DNA from: Oikopleura dioica
Taxonomy: Eukaryota > Chordata > Appendicularia > Copelata > Oikopleuridae
NCBI GenBank assembly: GCA_907165135.1
Contig: OU015566.1
Coordinates: forward strand, 4,900,501 to 4,964,500
Direction: 5' to 3'
Length of the DNA stretch: 64,000 bases
Part shown: piece by piece, positions 31,717-42,925 of the stretch
Numbering within the stretch: the first letter of the stretch is position 1
How the letters are laid out: every line of letters begins with the position of its first letter
The notes under the pieces: model-generated
What the model saw: only the letters and a program-made list of their open reading frames with translations
The model's database searches: none
What the model was told of the DNA's origin: nothing
Position numbers and translations under genes: made by a program

Positions 31717-32444
31717 CCCGTAATTTTTTGTTAGAGTTTTTGGTGAGAAAATCTTTCTGGTTATTTGTATAAAGAATCACTTTTAGTGTCAACGTTACGA
31801 TAACAATTATGAAACTTTTTAGAAAAGAGCTTCAAAAACCATAATACTCGGTTAAATTTGATCATTTGGGTTTTATTTTTGAAAACAGGACTGAGCAACA
31901 AAGAATACTTAGTGTCTGTACATCAAAACGTCGTCTCCAGAACTCAACTGGAGACGAAAACTAGACTACTGTCTGATAAGAGGAAGAATCGGCGCAGGCC
32001 AAAAAATAGTATTGAGTCTAAGTTTGAAAGGTTTCAAGAGTAAAATTCTAAATAAACAGACTAAACAAGACTATGGAAATTTCCATTTGGATTTTGATAA
32101 CCAATAAGATTGCTGTATTTGGCCTACCAGCCAATGAAAACCCTGATCCGTAATATCACTCCTATAAATTGGTTTTACCCAAATTTCTCCAAATTTCTGT
32201 TTTTCCTCATTTCTATTGAGCGCGGTGATTTCGAGTGGAAATGAGTGCTTTGATTAAAAGAAAATTTGCGGTGTTGGAAAAAGCGCGCTCTAAAAAGGTT
32301 GATTCTAGTTTTGATTACCAAGAGCGACTCATTTACGCGGCTCTTTTCTACTCGAAATTTTCAATTTTCGCGTAAGAGGCAACTCGTCCTCCGATTTCCT
32401 TCAAAACTCAGAAATTTTGAAAAATTTTTTCTTGATAAAAATCT
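31717..32444. other. Mostly intergenic with weak coding-like pieces
   Basis: 31887-32043 (+) reads LSNKEYLVSVHQNVVSRTQL then a basic RKNRRRPKNSIESKF to a stop. 32242-32373 (+) starts MSALIKRKFAVLEKARSKK and stops after 43 codons. Neither has a clear partner exon. A CCAATAAGATTGCTGTATTTG repeat lies at 32098-32150 (other copies at 22530-22580 and 41700-41920). Confidence 0.35.
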
Positions 32445-32635
32445 TTAATGATATCGTTTACTGAAAGGAAACCCAAAAGTAGTGGCAGGACCAGACACTT
32501 GGCTAAAGTATTTTCGCATCATTTCATCGTCGAATTCGTCCATGGCATCGAGAGCAAGCTGCTTTTGGTCGGCGCGAGAAGCGCGGTACTCTTTATGTAA
32601 TCACTCATGAAGTTTTCGGGCGGATCGTGGTGCTC
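32445..32635 (-). pseudogene. 3' exon of an unrecognised gene, copied at 56.8 kb
   Basis: After the acceptor TTTTTTTAG at 32636, the minus strand reads EHHDPPENFMSDYIK. After a one-base slip (AAA where four A would keep frame) it reads EYRASRADQKQLALDAMDEF, DDEMMRKYFSQVSGPATTFG and FPFSKRYH, then a stop. The second half is copied at about 56835-56935 (+). A fold-back element begins at 32672, so upstream exons are not traceable. Family not recognised. Confidence 0.5.
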
Positions 32636-32671
32636 CTAAAAAAGGTTACTGATTTTTCCCACGCGATTTTC

Positions 32672-33062
32672 TTAAGGGGGTAGAAACAGCTTTTCTCTGA
32701 AAATGGCGTTTTTGACCGGCGCTACAGACAAGAGAATCTTTTATCTTCAAATTTTCTCTTCAGGTTTAGATAGAAACATGTTAGATCTAGGAGCATCTCC
32801 TTCAAAATTTGTTTTAAGCATCAATTTTTTGAGTAAGCGGGCTCAGAAGCAACTCATCTCTCCGAAATTCTCGATTTTCGCCACTTTTCAAACACGAATA
32901 TCTCGAGTCACCTGATAGTTAAACAAATTTCATTCACAGTTTTGTGAACCTCAACCCCTTTTCTAGGAACATTTATGAGGAAATTTTGTGAACATAAATA
33001 AATCTTATGTTTTCTCTTATGTAGCTACAGTCCAAAATCGAGAAAGCTGTTTCTACCCCTCA
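32672..33062. mobile_element. Inverted-repeat element, GGGGGTAGAAACAGC ends
   Basis: The left end TTAAGGGGGTAGAAACAGCT is mirrored by AGCTGTTTCTACCCCTCAA at about 33043-33062. The right flank TTAA is degenerate. The terminus resembles that of the 38.47 kb element (TTAAGGGGGTAGACAGC). Confidence 0.6.
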
Positions 33063-33724
33063 ATTTTTCAAGTTTTTAGATCAAAAACCTGTTTATAAAA
33101 ACCTGAGTCAGGATTTCAAATACCTATCTAATTCTTTCTTTTCAAATCCTGACTCAGGTTTTCAACTCAATTGGCCGAGGCAGGATCATACCGCTTTGAT
33201 TCCAGCGTGAACAATATGTCCATTTGCGATTTCTAGCGAAAAAATCGCGAAGCAAAATAATTTTATCATCCTTTTTTCTTTCTTTTTATTTCGTAGCTCA
33301 GAAGAGTTACTTTTGCTTTTAAACAGAAACACATTACTTCTGCATATAAGAAATTTATACGCATCAGATAAACTGTAGTGAAACTCGCTTCGCTTTGGAG
33401 ATACAGTGATGAACTGTCAGTAAGGCAAATTAACGAATCCAGAATTTGGTTTCCTCTCCCCTTTGGCTTGATATTTTTGTTTGCGCAAAAAAGTTTGTTG
33501 CGTTTTTCTGAGAAGGGCAAAATTAACTCGTCGGCGCGCCGGCAACGAGATTCCGTGAACGTCAAGAAACAAAATACAATAAAGCCGTATTTGAGTTAAG
33601 CTCCCAAAGTGGATCAAAAATTATTTCTGATCTTATACTTGCCTCTATGAGGCTTCTCTTTCTTTGGTCACGTTTTTTGAACACCAATTTCAAAAATGAC
33701 TTCACTTTTCTAAGCTGTTCAAAG
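33063..33724. other. Intergenic, no firm gene
   Basis: A CCTGAGTCAGG hairpin pair lies at about 33095-33160. The stretch 33370-33600 is open in several frames on both strands but shows no splice sites or recognisable domain. Confidence 0.4.
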
Positions 33725-33915
33725 TGGCGACATTCAGCGACATTTCGCGACATCTAGCTAAATTCGGCAACATTCTGCGACATCCAGCGGCATTCGGCGA
33801 CATCCAGAGACATCAAGCGACATCAAACGACATCCAGCGACCTTCGAGGACATCCAGAAACATCCAGCGACATCCAAGGACATCAAGCTAAATTCGACGA
33901 CATTCGGCGACTCTC
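33725..33915. repeat. CGACATCCAG minisatellite
   Basis: About 16 degenerate units of 11-12 bp (GCGACATTCAGC, GCGACATCCAGC and similar). Same core as the arrays at 1.6 kb and 23.3-23.6 kb. Confidence 0.75.
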
Positions 33916-33962
33916 TAAGTGCGCCCAAAATTTTAAGCCGTAACCCTTACCCTAAAAGGCAC

Positions 33963-34618
33963 TTAAGGAGGGGTCGTCGAGAAAAATTTTTCGTTTTTCA
34001 AAATTTTGGTTATATTTTTGGATTTCTTATCAAAAAAGGAGCATTTTTGGTTTCCAGCTTTTCGCGGATTTATTAACTTTTTTTAACAAAATTCTCGATT
34101 TTGTGTCTTGAATTCGAGATTTTACGAAATTTAAAAGTTGGTTATATCACCCAATAATTATCCTTATCAAATTTTTATGTGATAGATATTGTTTTTAGAT
34201 GATTTTTTAATCATTTTTAGTAAAAATTCTGAGTCTCCGCGACTTTGGTAAAATTCCCTATGAAAAATGAGCAAAAATGACGATTTTTAGGTAAATCGGA
34301 TATTTTTGATCAACAGTAAAAAATTTTCACGATAAGCATCCCGTTTTTCATTGTCGCCGCCGTATTTTTAAGGGTTTAAACTTACTTTTAAAAGTATTTG
34401 ATGAAGAAAAAAATCCCGTTTTTGAGATTTCTTGGTCACGAGACACCCCCACTTTGACCTAAATTTTACAAATTTTTTGGAAAAAATTTTTTCTCGTTTT
34501 CACCGCCGTATTTTTCAGACCCTTTTCTTTCCACGTAAATAGTCAGAATTTGCCTATCTAAGCAGGTTTTTCCGCATTTTTGGTCACAGAAATCCCGATT
34601 CTCGTCGACCTCCCCTTA
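33963..34618. mobile_element. TTAA-flanked inverted-repeat element
   Basis: Ends TTAAGGAGGGGTCGTCGAGA and TCTCGTCGACCTCCCCTTAA are imperfect inverses with TTAA at both boundaries. The A/T-rich interior has no long reading frame. Confidence 0.65.
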
Positions 34619-37262
34619 AATTTTTTTTATGACTGAAAACTAACTGTAAACGTCTAATTTGAACAAAAACGTCGCAAAGCTAAATGTTTGCCTTTTCGAG
34701 CCAAAAATTCCAGTTTCGGATTTGGACATAATCCGCTGTAACGATTTTGACGTTTGTGATTTGTTTGAAATGTTTCCAGCCTAATGCGCTTGGCAAAAAT
34801 AATTAAAATACCTCCGATTCCTTACTCTGGGATTGAGAAAAACGGGGGATGAGAAATTTTTAAAGCCGTTTTCTTTGTTTTATAAATAGTGAAAGAAAGG
34901 TAGGGAATGATGTTTAATTCAAGATCTTCTCGAAAATAGTGAGTTGTAATTTTTGTCATGTTTCGTGAAAATATTGAATATTTGCGCTTCTTTTTATGAT
35001 CTGGATTTGATCCTGGATTACCGTGCTGACGACAGAAATAATAGCAGTTGGTTTAACTGTCACTGACGCACTTTCTTGTTAAAAATTTCTAGAAAATTTT
35101 TTCAAACAAAATTTTATGAAATCTGTTTCAATCAACCAGTGCCGGAAAAATCATTGTCAACCCGGAAATCGCACTCAGAAATAGCTTGCGTAATGAGAGA
35201 ACAGAAATCTCATCACGCAATTAGCAGCGCACCGGCTCAAATTCTACTTGAGCTCATCAAAAGTCCTCAGCTTTAGATCCCCATTTACATCCTCTAAAAA
35301 CCCTGCAACTGATTCATCTTCTTTCAGCCGCTAGAAGATACATTTTTTATAAACAGTTTTTGATCGTGAAGATGCTATCGACTCGAAAACTTTTTAAAAC
35401 TACCGGATTTGAACAGGTTCTTTTTGATTTTGCTCAAGTGGGGGAAGGAAGCGGTGCCACCTGATGCTCGCCCCGTTTTTGCTTGTCCGAGATGGGCTTT
35501 TAAAAGAAGTGATAAGGGCCGACTCGACCGAGGCGCCTTGATCAACCGAACGGATGTTGAGCTACTCGGCGGGGATGAGCTTCTTTTGGGGATGAAGAGG
35601 ATCAGGGACGGTTCTTGAATTAATTTATTGGGAGAACTGTTTTGCTCCGAACCTGGCTCAGGTTTTCTACACAGGTTTTTTGCCAAGAAAAATTCTAGAC
35701 TGAATATCATTTGACATATGACATGTCAGACTTGTTTTTACTGCGGTTCATCTAGAATTCGTTCAGTCAGCCAGTAAAGAATCAAATTTGGTGAGACTCC
35801 ATCTCCTTGAACTTTTGGCTCGAAACTCGAAAAACATATTTTGACATGATTAGAAATTAAATTCTAGCTCTGTCTCCCTTTTTTCCGAAACAAAGCAAGA
35901 AAAAACATAGCTCCGCTTTTTCAAGTTTTTAATTGTTATTCAGAACAAGGTGTTATCCTCGGGAAAATCCATATTTTCGTTTGATACGCCCGCGCTTCAG
36001 CTCAAGCAGATCCGGAAGGCGACGGATTCAGACCCTTTTTTGTCTGTTCGGCAGGTCAAATAACGGAAAAAAGCCGACTGTGATGCGCCGCCAATTATGC
36101 ACATTTGGGGAAATGGCGAGACCTTGTAAAGCGATAAATTGGGGACACTTGGCAGCTTTCTGAAGAACTTTGAGCGAGGAATAAGGTGCGAAAATGGATA
36201 AAGAAAGGAAAAAAGATCGATTGAAAATAAAAATATTTCTGATTTGAATCTTGGATTTCCGGCTCTTGAGCCAGATCATGAAGAAAGAAGGGTTCGATAA
36301 AAATCGGCGCGGAGCTCAAGAAGTCGGCTGTGCGCAAACAAACTCTCTTATCAGCGCCGAGCTGATCTAAACACTCCAGCCAAAAGTGGTGACCCGGATC
36401 CCGACTCAAACCGGTTGCTCAAAATACCCAAGTAGCTTACATTGCGACCTAAGTGACGCTGACCTCTATCGCGAGATCCATCTACTTATGACATGGCCAC
36501 ATTTTCATAAACACTAATCATTGCCTCTTTTTACTGTTTTAGACCCTGACTCAGATTTTTACACTGAGTCCCGAGGAACTTTGTCTTCGAGAGAGATAAT
36601 ATAAACTTATTGAAACAATAAGCGCGTATTTTTTCATCCAAGATTGAAATCAGAAATTTACCTTCATTCTTTTGTTGTTATTATCGGTGATCGATGAGGA
36701 GCTTATTATGCTTCGCTGAAACGGTTGCGTACTTTCAAAGGACTGGAATAAATAAATAAACGCGACCGGGTTATGTACGTCCGACATGGGTAAACCCCTT
36801 GAGAAACGTCACGTTGACAGCGACTCCTTGTCATGGGGACGTAACTTGAGCCACCTGAATTTTTCTTCCCTTTGAAAGAAGGCTTATCCCTTCACTCTTC
36901 CGAAAAAGGGGGCAATTTTATGTAATAAAAATCGTGAAAAATTTTTATTTTCAAGTGTTTTCTTCTGCTCCGACCCGATTTGAAAAAGCTGGAGCTACTC
37001 GACTTCACTTTCAAATTTCATTTTTGAAAAATGGAAAAACATTTCGCCGGATGATCCGGGCAGAATCCCCGAGACGAGGAGTTGTCATAATAACTCAAAG
37101 TTAAATAATTAGAATCCCTGGTTTTTTTTCGCTTTTCTTGGCAAAATTTCGACATCGAAGTTAAAAAGGTTTTTTTTTCAAATCCTGGCGGGATTTTTAG
37201 ACCCTTACTCAGGCTTTCTTTACAGGTTCTGGGATCAGAGATTCAATAATAAAAAAGTAGGA
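34619..37262. other. Gene-poor stretch with coding-like fragments
   Basis: No complete gene. 35409-35618 (+) reads WGKEAVPPDARPVFACPRWA and on through DRGALINRTDVELLGGDELL to a stop. On the minus strand 36409-36230 reads DPGHHFWLECLDQLGADKRV...EPFFLHDLAQEPEIQ, and about 36190-36030 reads KVLQKAAKCPQFIALQGLAI. These have coding-like composition but no confirmed splice partners or family. CTGAGTCAGG-like hairpins occur at about 35645, 36545 and 37205. Confidence 0.35.
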
Positions 37263-37992
37263 TTACTGTTTCTGAGCTACATTAGTGACAGGCATGTAAT
37301 CTTTACGGAAGAAAGATGTTATTTTGTCGAAGAAGCCAGCAAGGAGGACAAAGGGAGAAATAAGCAGAAAAATTATCAATGCAAATATCCAGAGTCCAGT
37401 TGACGGATTTTCATCGGAGATGGCTACTTCTTCATTTGTTCCGATTCTGATAAGCTTATCCAAGAAAGAATCACTTGCTGAAGAAAGAGGCAGATTTTAA
37501 AGATCAGTTTTGCCCATATTTTTCTCTAAAAATAAAAATATTAAATAGACATATTTTTTATTTTTTTTTACTGAAAAATACCTTTTTCAACTGCTATTTT
37601 CGCACAGTTTTCGTAAGAAGGAGGGTTTCCCTGATTTTTCTCTCCTTTCATTTTTGAATTTTCGAATTCGGGGGCTAAGAATTTTGGCCTAAGATCAGCT
37701 TGCTAAGCTCAAATAAAAATTCAAAAAAACAGCCCCTGTTTGAGGTGTTCTCATTATTTTATGATTTCTAAATATCAATTTTCTTATTGAAAAAGGGAAA
37801 ATGAATGATGCGATACGCCTGAAATGATTTTGAAAAGAAAGCAAAAAAGTCAATTTTGCTCTTTCACATTCGCTTCTGATCCTCTCAGTCAAATTTCGTA
37901 TTTGCTTATCTCGCGAAAGCACTAGAACTTGTTGATTCTGCGCCTGCGATATTTAGGTCCTTGGAACCGAGTTGATATCGAGTCAGTGGCAT
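37263..37992 (-). CDS. Small single-pass membrane protein
   Basis: Unrecognised 92-aa protein. Minus-strand exons 37992-37929 (MPLTRYQLGSKDLNIAGAES...) and 37477-37263 (279 nt, phases match) are separated by a 451-bp intron. The second exon encodes DKLIRIGTNEEVAISDENP, a strongly hydrophobic segment GLWIFALIIFLLISPFVLLAG, then a basic tail FFDKITSFFRKDYMPV ending at TAA 37263-37265. There is no signal peptide. Likely an intracellular-membrane or plasma-membrane micro-protein; function unknown. Confidence 0.6.
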
Positions 37993-38470
37993 GAAATTAA
38001 CGTCCAATTTTCAAATTTCCGAAAATTCAATTTACCCTGATAGCGGAAGGAGAGCGCCAGAATGAAATTGCCGCGATGACAGAATTGATGAAATTTACGT
38101 TTTGATCCAGATCGACCGGCTCTAGAATCTGGGCATTTTTATTTCGAGTGAAATTCCTTGAAATGCGTCCAAAAAGTCACTTTTCCGAAAAAGCACTCAC
38201 CAAAGTGGGCAAGCTTCATATTGATTTATTCAAAATTTGGAGTATTCAGCTGAATATTCTTCCATTGGATTTCCGCCCGGTGTTTACAAAACCGTTTCAG
38301 TTGGGCCGAGAATGAGACAACAGGGCACTTCCGCCACTTCCAACCGCTAAACAGCCTCTTGAGTTGCAATCTTCAAACAGTAATGCTCCGATGCTTGCAG
38401 AGAGTTTCTAAATCAATTGATTCTTTTTTCCGGGAATTGCTTCGTTTCTGTTGATTTTGAGTTGATTTTA

Positions 38471-38632
38471 AGGGGGTAGACAGCGTAAATTAAGCTGATT
38501 ATTTTTTTGGCTTAAGGGTATCCCCAACGATATTTTTAAACAGGCAATAGTTCAATTCCGCCCTGTTCATTGGGGATACCCTAAAGCCGAAAAAAATAAT
38601 ATTCGTATTTTACGCTGTCTACCCCCTTAAAA
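38471..38632. mobile_element. Short TTAA fold-back
   Basis: TTAAGGGGGTAGACAGCGTA is mirrored by TACGCTGTCTACCCCCTTAA, with GGGTATCCC/GGGATACCC pairing inside. The right-hand flank repeats GATATTTTTAAACAGGCAAT, which also lies inside the element. Confidence 0.7.
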
Positions 38633-38639
38633 TCGATAT

Positions 38640-39806
38640 TTTTAAACAGGCAATAGTTTGATTCGAGCCCTGATCGTTGCGGATACCCTTAAAGATGACT
38701 CATTTTAGTCTTTTTCTTGTGCAGCGTTCTCAAAAATCCTGGAATACTGGAATTCGGGAAATGGTAATTTAGTTGTTTACTCCAATCCCAAGGTGAGTTT
38801 TAACCACAGCCGGTGTCACCCGTTTTTTTTCTTTTCGCTCGATCCAGATTTGTGGCTCGACCGCAAAATTTCCAACCCTCCTGTATGATAAATTCAAAAT
38901 TCGAAATTCTAGATTCTCAAATTTAATTCTACAACAGGGCTCAATACAGTGAGTCACATGCGAAGCGCCTTCAGAATTTGATAATTTCTGCGTATACCGT
39001 CGCGAAAACCCGCTCCAAGACGCCAATTTGACAATTCCGGACAACATAGCTTGAATTCAGCTTCCCGGCACTTCCGCGGGAAAAATTTCTGAGGAGCTGA
39101 AATTCCTCCAAAAAGGCAGCTCTAGAAGAAAATTTCTTCAAATAAAGACTTTGCAAAGCGATAATCCGCTCGAATCAATAACAACCCATCTGGGCTACTG
39201 GAGATCCCTTCCAAATCTGATTGATTGTCGCAAAAGTTGAACAATCAGAGGGCGAATCTTCACGGCTCTAGAATTATGGCGCGCGTGCGGATGCGGCCCG
39301 TCAACAGCCTCTTCGGCGGTGCGGGATATACAAGCCGAGTTGATCCTTCCGGATGATGCCGCCACTCTGAGCAGGATTTTAGGAACTGACCCAGAATACG
39401 ACAAACATGACTGCAATCACGGGGCATAATTGAAGATGTTGAAAGCTCCGGCCGTTGAAAAATAAAGCTGTGTGAGTCTGAAGATACAAAACCAAAAATT
39501 CGATTGGCGGCTTTGTGCGCCAAATCGTGCAGTTGAGCCTGTGTGGTGCATAAATTGAACCGCTTCTGACGGTTTCGCCCGACGCCTGTCCGAAATCACC
39601 AAAATCAGCCTAAGCTTTTTCTTCTTTTTCCAGTATTTTTCAGGAGATTCTGGAAGAAAGGTCAAAATCAAGGAAAAAAGACAACAAACAGAAAAAGAAG
39701 GAAGGCATTTTAAATAGTATCGTCGGCGCTATGCTTTTGAATAATGAATTAACCTTAAACATGCACCAGTCTTTCTATTTAATCCTTTTATTTGAGCGAG
39801 GAAAAT
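38640..39806. other. Possible decayed gene
   Basis: The plus strand at 38958-39053 reads CEAPSEFDNFCVYRRENPLQ..., at 39057-39240 IQLPGTSAGKISEELKFLQK..., and at about 39278-39427 AVRDIQAELILPDDAATLSR then ILGTDPEYDKHDCNHGA. Each piece has coding-like composition but stops interrupt them and no good splice joins were found. This could be a pseudogene or mis-modelled exons. Confidence 0.3.
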
Positions 39807-40458
39807 ATGAGCTTTGATGAGGTGGCGGCGCGTTTGAGTGAGCCACGGCCAGGTGCACCGACTTCTTCGGCAAGAACTTCCGGATCAGGCCGCCGCACCG
39901 TTAGAATTCGAGATGGAAAATGTAAAAATAATATTTTCTCATGAAATAAAATTTATTCAAAAGCGGATCCGGAACTTTCAAAAACGAAAAATTGCAAGTT
40001 CTTGCAAGAAAAAATGAAAAATCACGACGAAAAAAAAATTTCGAGTCGACACCCTTATTAAGCATTAACGAAAAAATATTTTCGGTTTATTGTCGCAATG
40101 ATTTTTAATAAGAATTTTATATCATCTTAAATGACTCATTTTGAATTAAACAAGAAAATTTTTGGTTATGGGTTCTCTCAGCCAATCAGAGGCCAGTTTT
40201 CCAATTTTTGGCCAACCCTAGTTGCATTTTTTTCTGAAAAAATAGTCTAGGTTGGAAATGCCCAGTATGGTCAACCCGTTATTTTTGGGTTTCGGGTGTC
40301 AAGATCAAAAGAAGAAAAAAAAAATAATTCGATGGATTCATTGTCAAGCTTTGGGTTTAGGCGCGACCGCGAAAAAAACGCGAATGCTTCGACATTTGCA
40401 AACAGCAGATGTCGATTTTGCGTCGACTGGAGCACGTTTACAAGATGCCGCCCAGTAG
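39807..40458 (+). CDS. Possible small two-exon gene
   Basis: Exon 1 from ATG 39807 reads MSFDEVAARLSEPRPGAPTS, SARTSGSGRRTVRIRDGK, to a donor at about 39921. Exon 2, after an acceptor near 40303, reads KKKKKIIRWIHCQALGLGAT, AKKTRMLRHLQTADVDFAST, GARLQDAAQ, to the TAG at 40456-40458. Phases agree and AATAAA lies at about 40599. No domain recognised. The protein is basic, Ser/Arg-rich at the start, and small (about 90 aa). Confidence 0.4.
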
Positions 40459-41671
40459 GATTATCCCACCCAATGTTTGCAACTGCCAATCAAGAATTTT
40501 CAACGCGAAGGAGCGAAGTTTTCAATTTCTTGAACACTTTTTCAAGACTCAAATATTCTAGCTCGAATTTGAAGCCTTCAGAGTATACCTTCTGACCTTA
40601 ATAAAAGTTATTTCTACTTGACCTTTATCTTATTAAAAATAAAAAATAAAAGCCAATTCGACCCAACTGAGTCTCTGTTCAAAAAGCTGAGTAAAAACAG
40701 CCGTCTGCGGGAAAAGTTGAGACGGAATATTTGATTGAAAGGTCGGAACAGCGAAAAATAATTCAAGAAAACATTGCGCTAACATGGCGCAAAATTCAAG
40801 AGCCAAGAAAAATGCAAAACCACGAGGTTCTTTTATTCTGTATGAATCGCTTTTCAAGAGCCTTACTTGACTAGAGATGATGTTTTTTAAGATTTTTTGA
40901 CAATAAACATCGATGTTTTTTGAATTCTTGAATTCGAAGACAAAAAATTTGAGTTTCAATTTTTTTCTTAAAATTTTTGATATTTTATTTCAAAATTAAG
41001 AATTTTTTTCCTCAAAAACTTTGACTTTTTTTTTCAAATTTTTTGAATTTTTCTCCTCAAAAGTTAAATTTTATGTCTAGGAGATATTTTCGATGCAATT
41101 ATTATATGGTATTATTTTTTAAAAATTATGATTTTATCCTCTGATCTCGCAAAAACGATCATTATTACCATGTCAAGCTGGCTGCGCTTAAAAAAAATTA
41201 ATTTATATTTTTAGAACGGACTCAGCCGCAAAGATCAGTTCTATTTAGCAAACACCGAAAATGGCGATATTTAGAGGGTGGAGGGGCGAAATCAATCTGG
41301 GACCCAGCACTCGCGAAAATTACCTTGTCACATATCTACTCAAAATACCAAATTAACTTACGCATCAATACGTAGCCCGGCTTTGAATCGAATTCAAACT
41401 GAAGCTGGACAAATACAAATAGCTTCAAGTTCACATGTCAAGTGGCCAAACTTGTATTTTTTCGAGTAATCCAAATTTGACTATTTTGTATTTTGTTGTA
41501 TTTTGAATTGGCTCGAATTGAGAGACAAAAAAATGTCCATGTTATTTGCGTAGCGTTTCTGTTTTTTCTTGATCTTGGTTGTTTAGCAAACAGTGTTCTA
41601 TTCAATTTCAAAAGTTGCAAAAAAAAGACATAAAAATTCATGTAAAAGGTATTTTCTTAGGAAGTTCAAAG

Positions 41672-41945
41672 CAGCGGATTTTCGGACTAAACCAATAAAT
41701 GGGATTTAATTTTTAGATAACCAATAAGATTGCTGTATTTGACCAAACGGCCAATCAAAACCTTGATCCATGAATTTACTTCCAAAAATGGTTTAAACCG
41801 GGTTTTCTGCCTGAAAATGAGGTTTTACCAATTTATGGAAATGATTTTTTTGATCAGGGTTTTGATTGGCCGTTCGGCCAAATACAGCAATCTTATTGGT
41901 TAACCAAATATTAACTTCAATAAATTGGTTTAGTCGGAAAATGAT
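41672..41945. repeat. Inverted-repeat element with CCAATAAGATTGCTG
   Basis: The arm TTTTCGGACTAAACCAATAA...AACCAATAAGATTGCTGTAT...CGGCCAATCAAAACC is mirrored to about 41945. Half-copies lie at 22530-22580 and 32098-32150. Confidence 0.7.
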
Positions 41946-42699
41946 GAACAGGAGGGGTCCCCTTATTTAATTCCTGCGTCTCCTTAATTCTGTATGTTTC
42001 CACATAGTGGTCCAGCAAAGCCGAAAAAGCCGTTCTTTAGAAAGAAAAAGCAGTGTAATCAAGCCATGTAGCGCTTAAAAATTAACAGCGCGCGGGTCAA
42101 AAAATAAGTTCACCGGACACGAAAATGGGTGAAATTAGGATTCCGCTAAATTGGCACTTTGCTTTTTCCAAACTATCTTTCGGTCAATTATGTAATCAAT
42201 CTTTTGTGGGCTCTTTTTATGGAGCTAATTGAATAAATGAAAGATTGCCAATCTTAGATTGGTCAATTAGGAACCGAGTTGTCGATAACACTTTTGGTCG
42301 CGAAAATGGCTTAAAAATTCATAAAAAAAGAACGCTGCGAAAAAAACGAGTCAGATCGATTAGCAATTCGAATTGAGTCCGGAACCCCGCCTTGGGGTCA
42401 GTTTAAGGTGACGCTGTCGATTCAAATGAAATATTTTAGGGAATTATGCAGCACACAATTATTGGATCAGCGCTCGACGCCTTTGGAACTTTGCTGGATT
42501 AACCTCGCGCGCGAAATTATTAAGTCATAATTTCATCGTTCGATCGAAAAAGGGAAAGACCATAATTGGAAGGGAGAGCCTTAATTGCAACATTAATAAT
42601 TCAATGAACTTGTTTTTCATGGACAAAATTATCCGTTTCTTTCCTTCATTTCACGTCGAGAATAAGGGGGGGCTCTAAGAAAATAATTTTGAAAAAAAA

Positions 42700-42925
42700 A
42701 TTGGAAAAGTCATCCGATTGACACCCTTATTTTGGGGTGGCGTCAGGGACCGACAAAAAATTTCGACAAATTTCGGGTGCAAATTTTAACCAATCAAAAG
42801 CCCGGACTCGGAGAATCGGCCAATCGACAGCCAAGGAGCCGCCCACGCAAAATTTGTCGAATTTTTTTGTCGGGCCTTGACGCCAACCCTAAATAAGGGT
42901 GTCAATCGAATAGTTCTCAAAAAAA
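42700..42925. mobile_element. CCAAT-type MITE copy 4 with extended terminal repeats
   Basis: CGATTGACACCCTTATTT...GGGTGGCGTC and its inverse border the same GACAAAAAATTTCGACAAA core and CCAATCAAAAGCC/GCCGCCCACGC interior as copies 1-3. This copy has the longest matching ends (about 60 bp), so it best shows the full element. Confidence 0.7.

Noticed and set aside
32445-32635. Cytochrome P450 assignment for the exon
   Set aside because: Only a loose likeness of one helix (PPENFMSDYIKEY); no heme Cys loop or other P450 motif present.
33725-33915. Regular spaced repeats that could suggest a CRISPR array
   Set aside because: Units are 11-12 bp with no unique spacers, and the window is plainly eukaryotic.
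39195-39671. Minus-strand frames near 39.2-39.7 kb as genes
   Set aside because: The plus strand has better coding-like composition there, and neither strand gives consistent splice joins.
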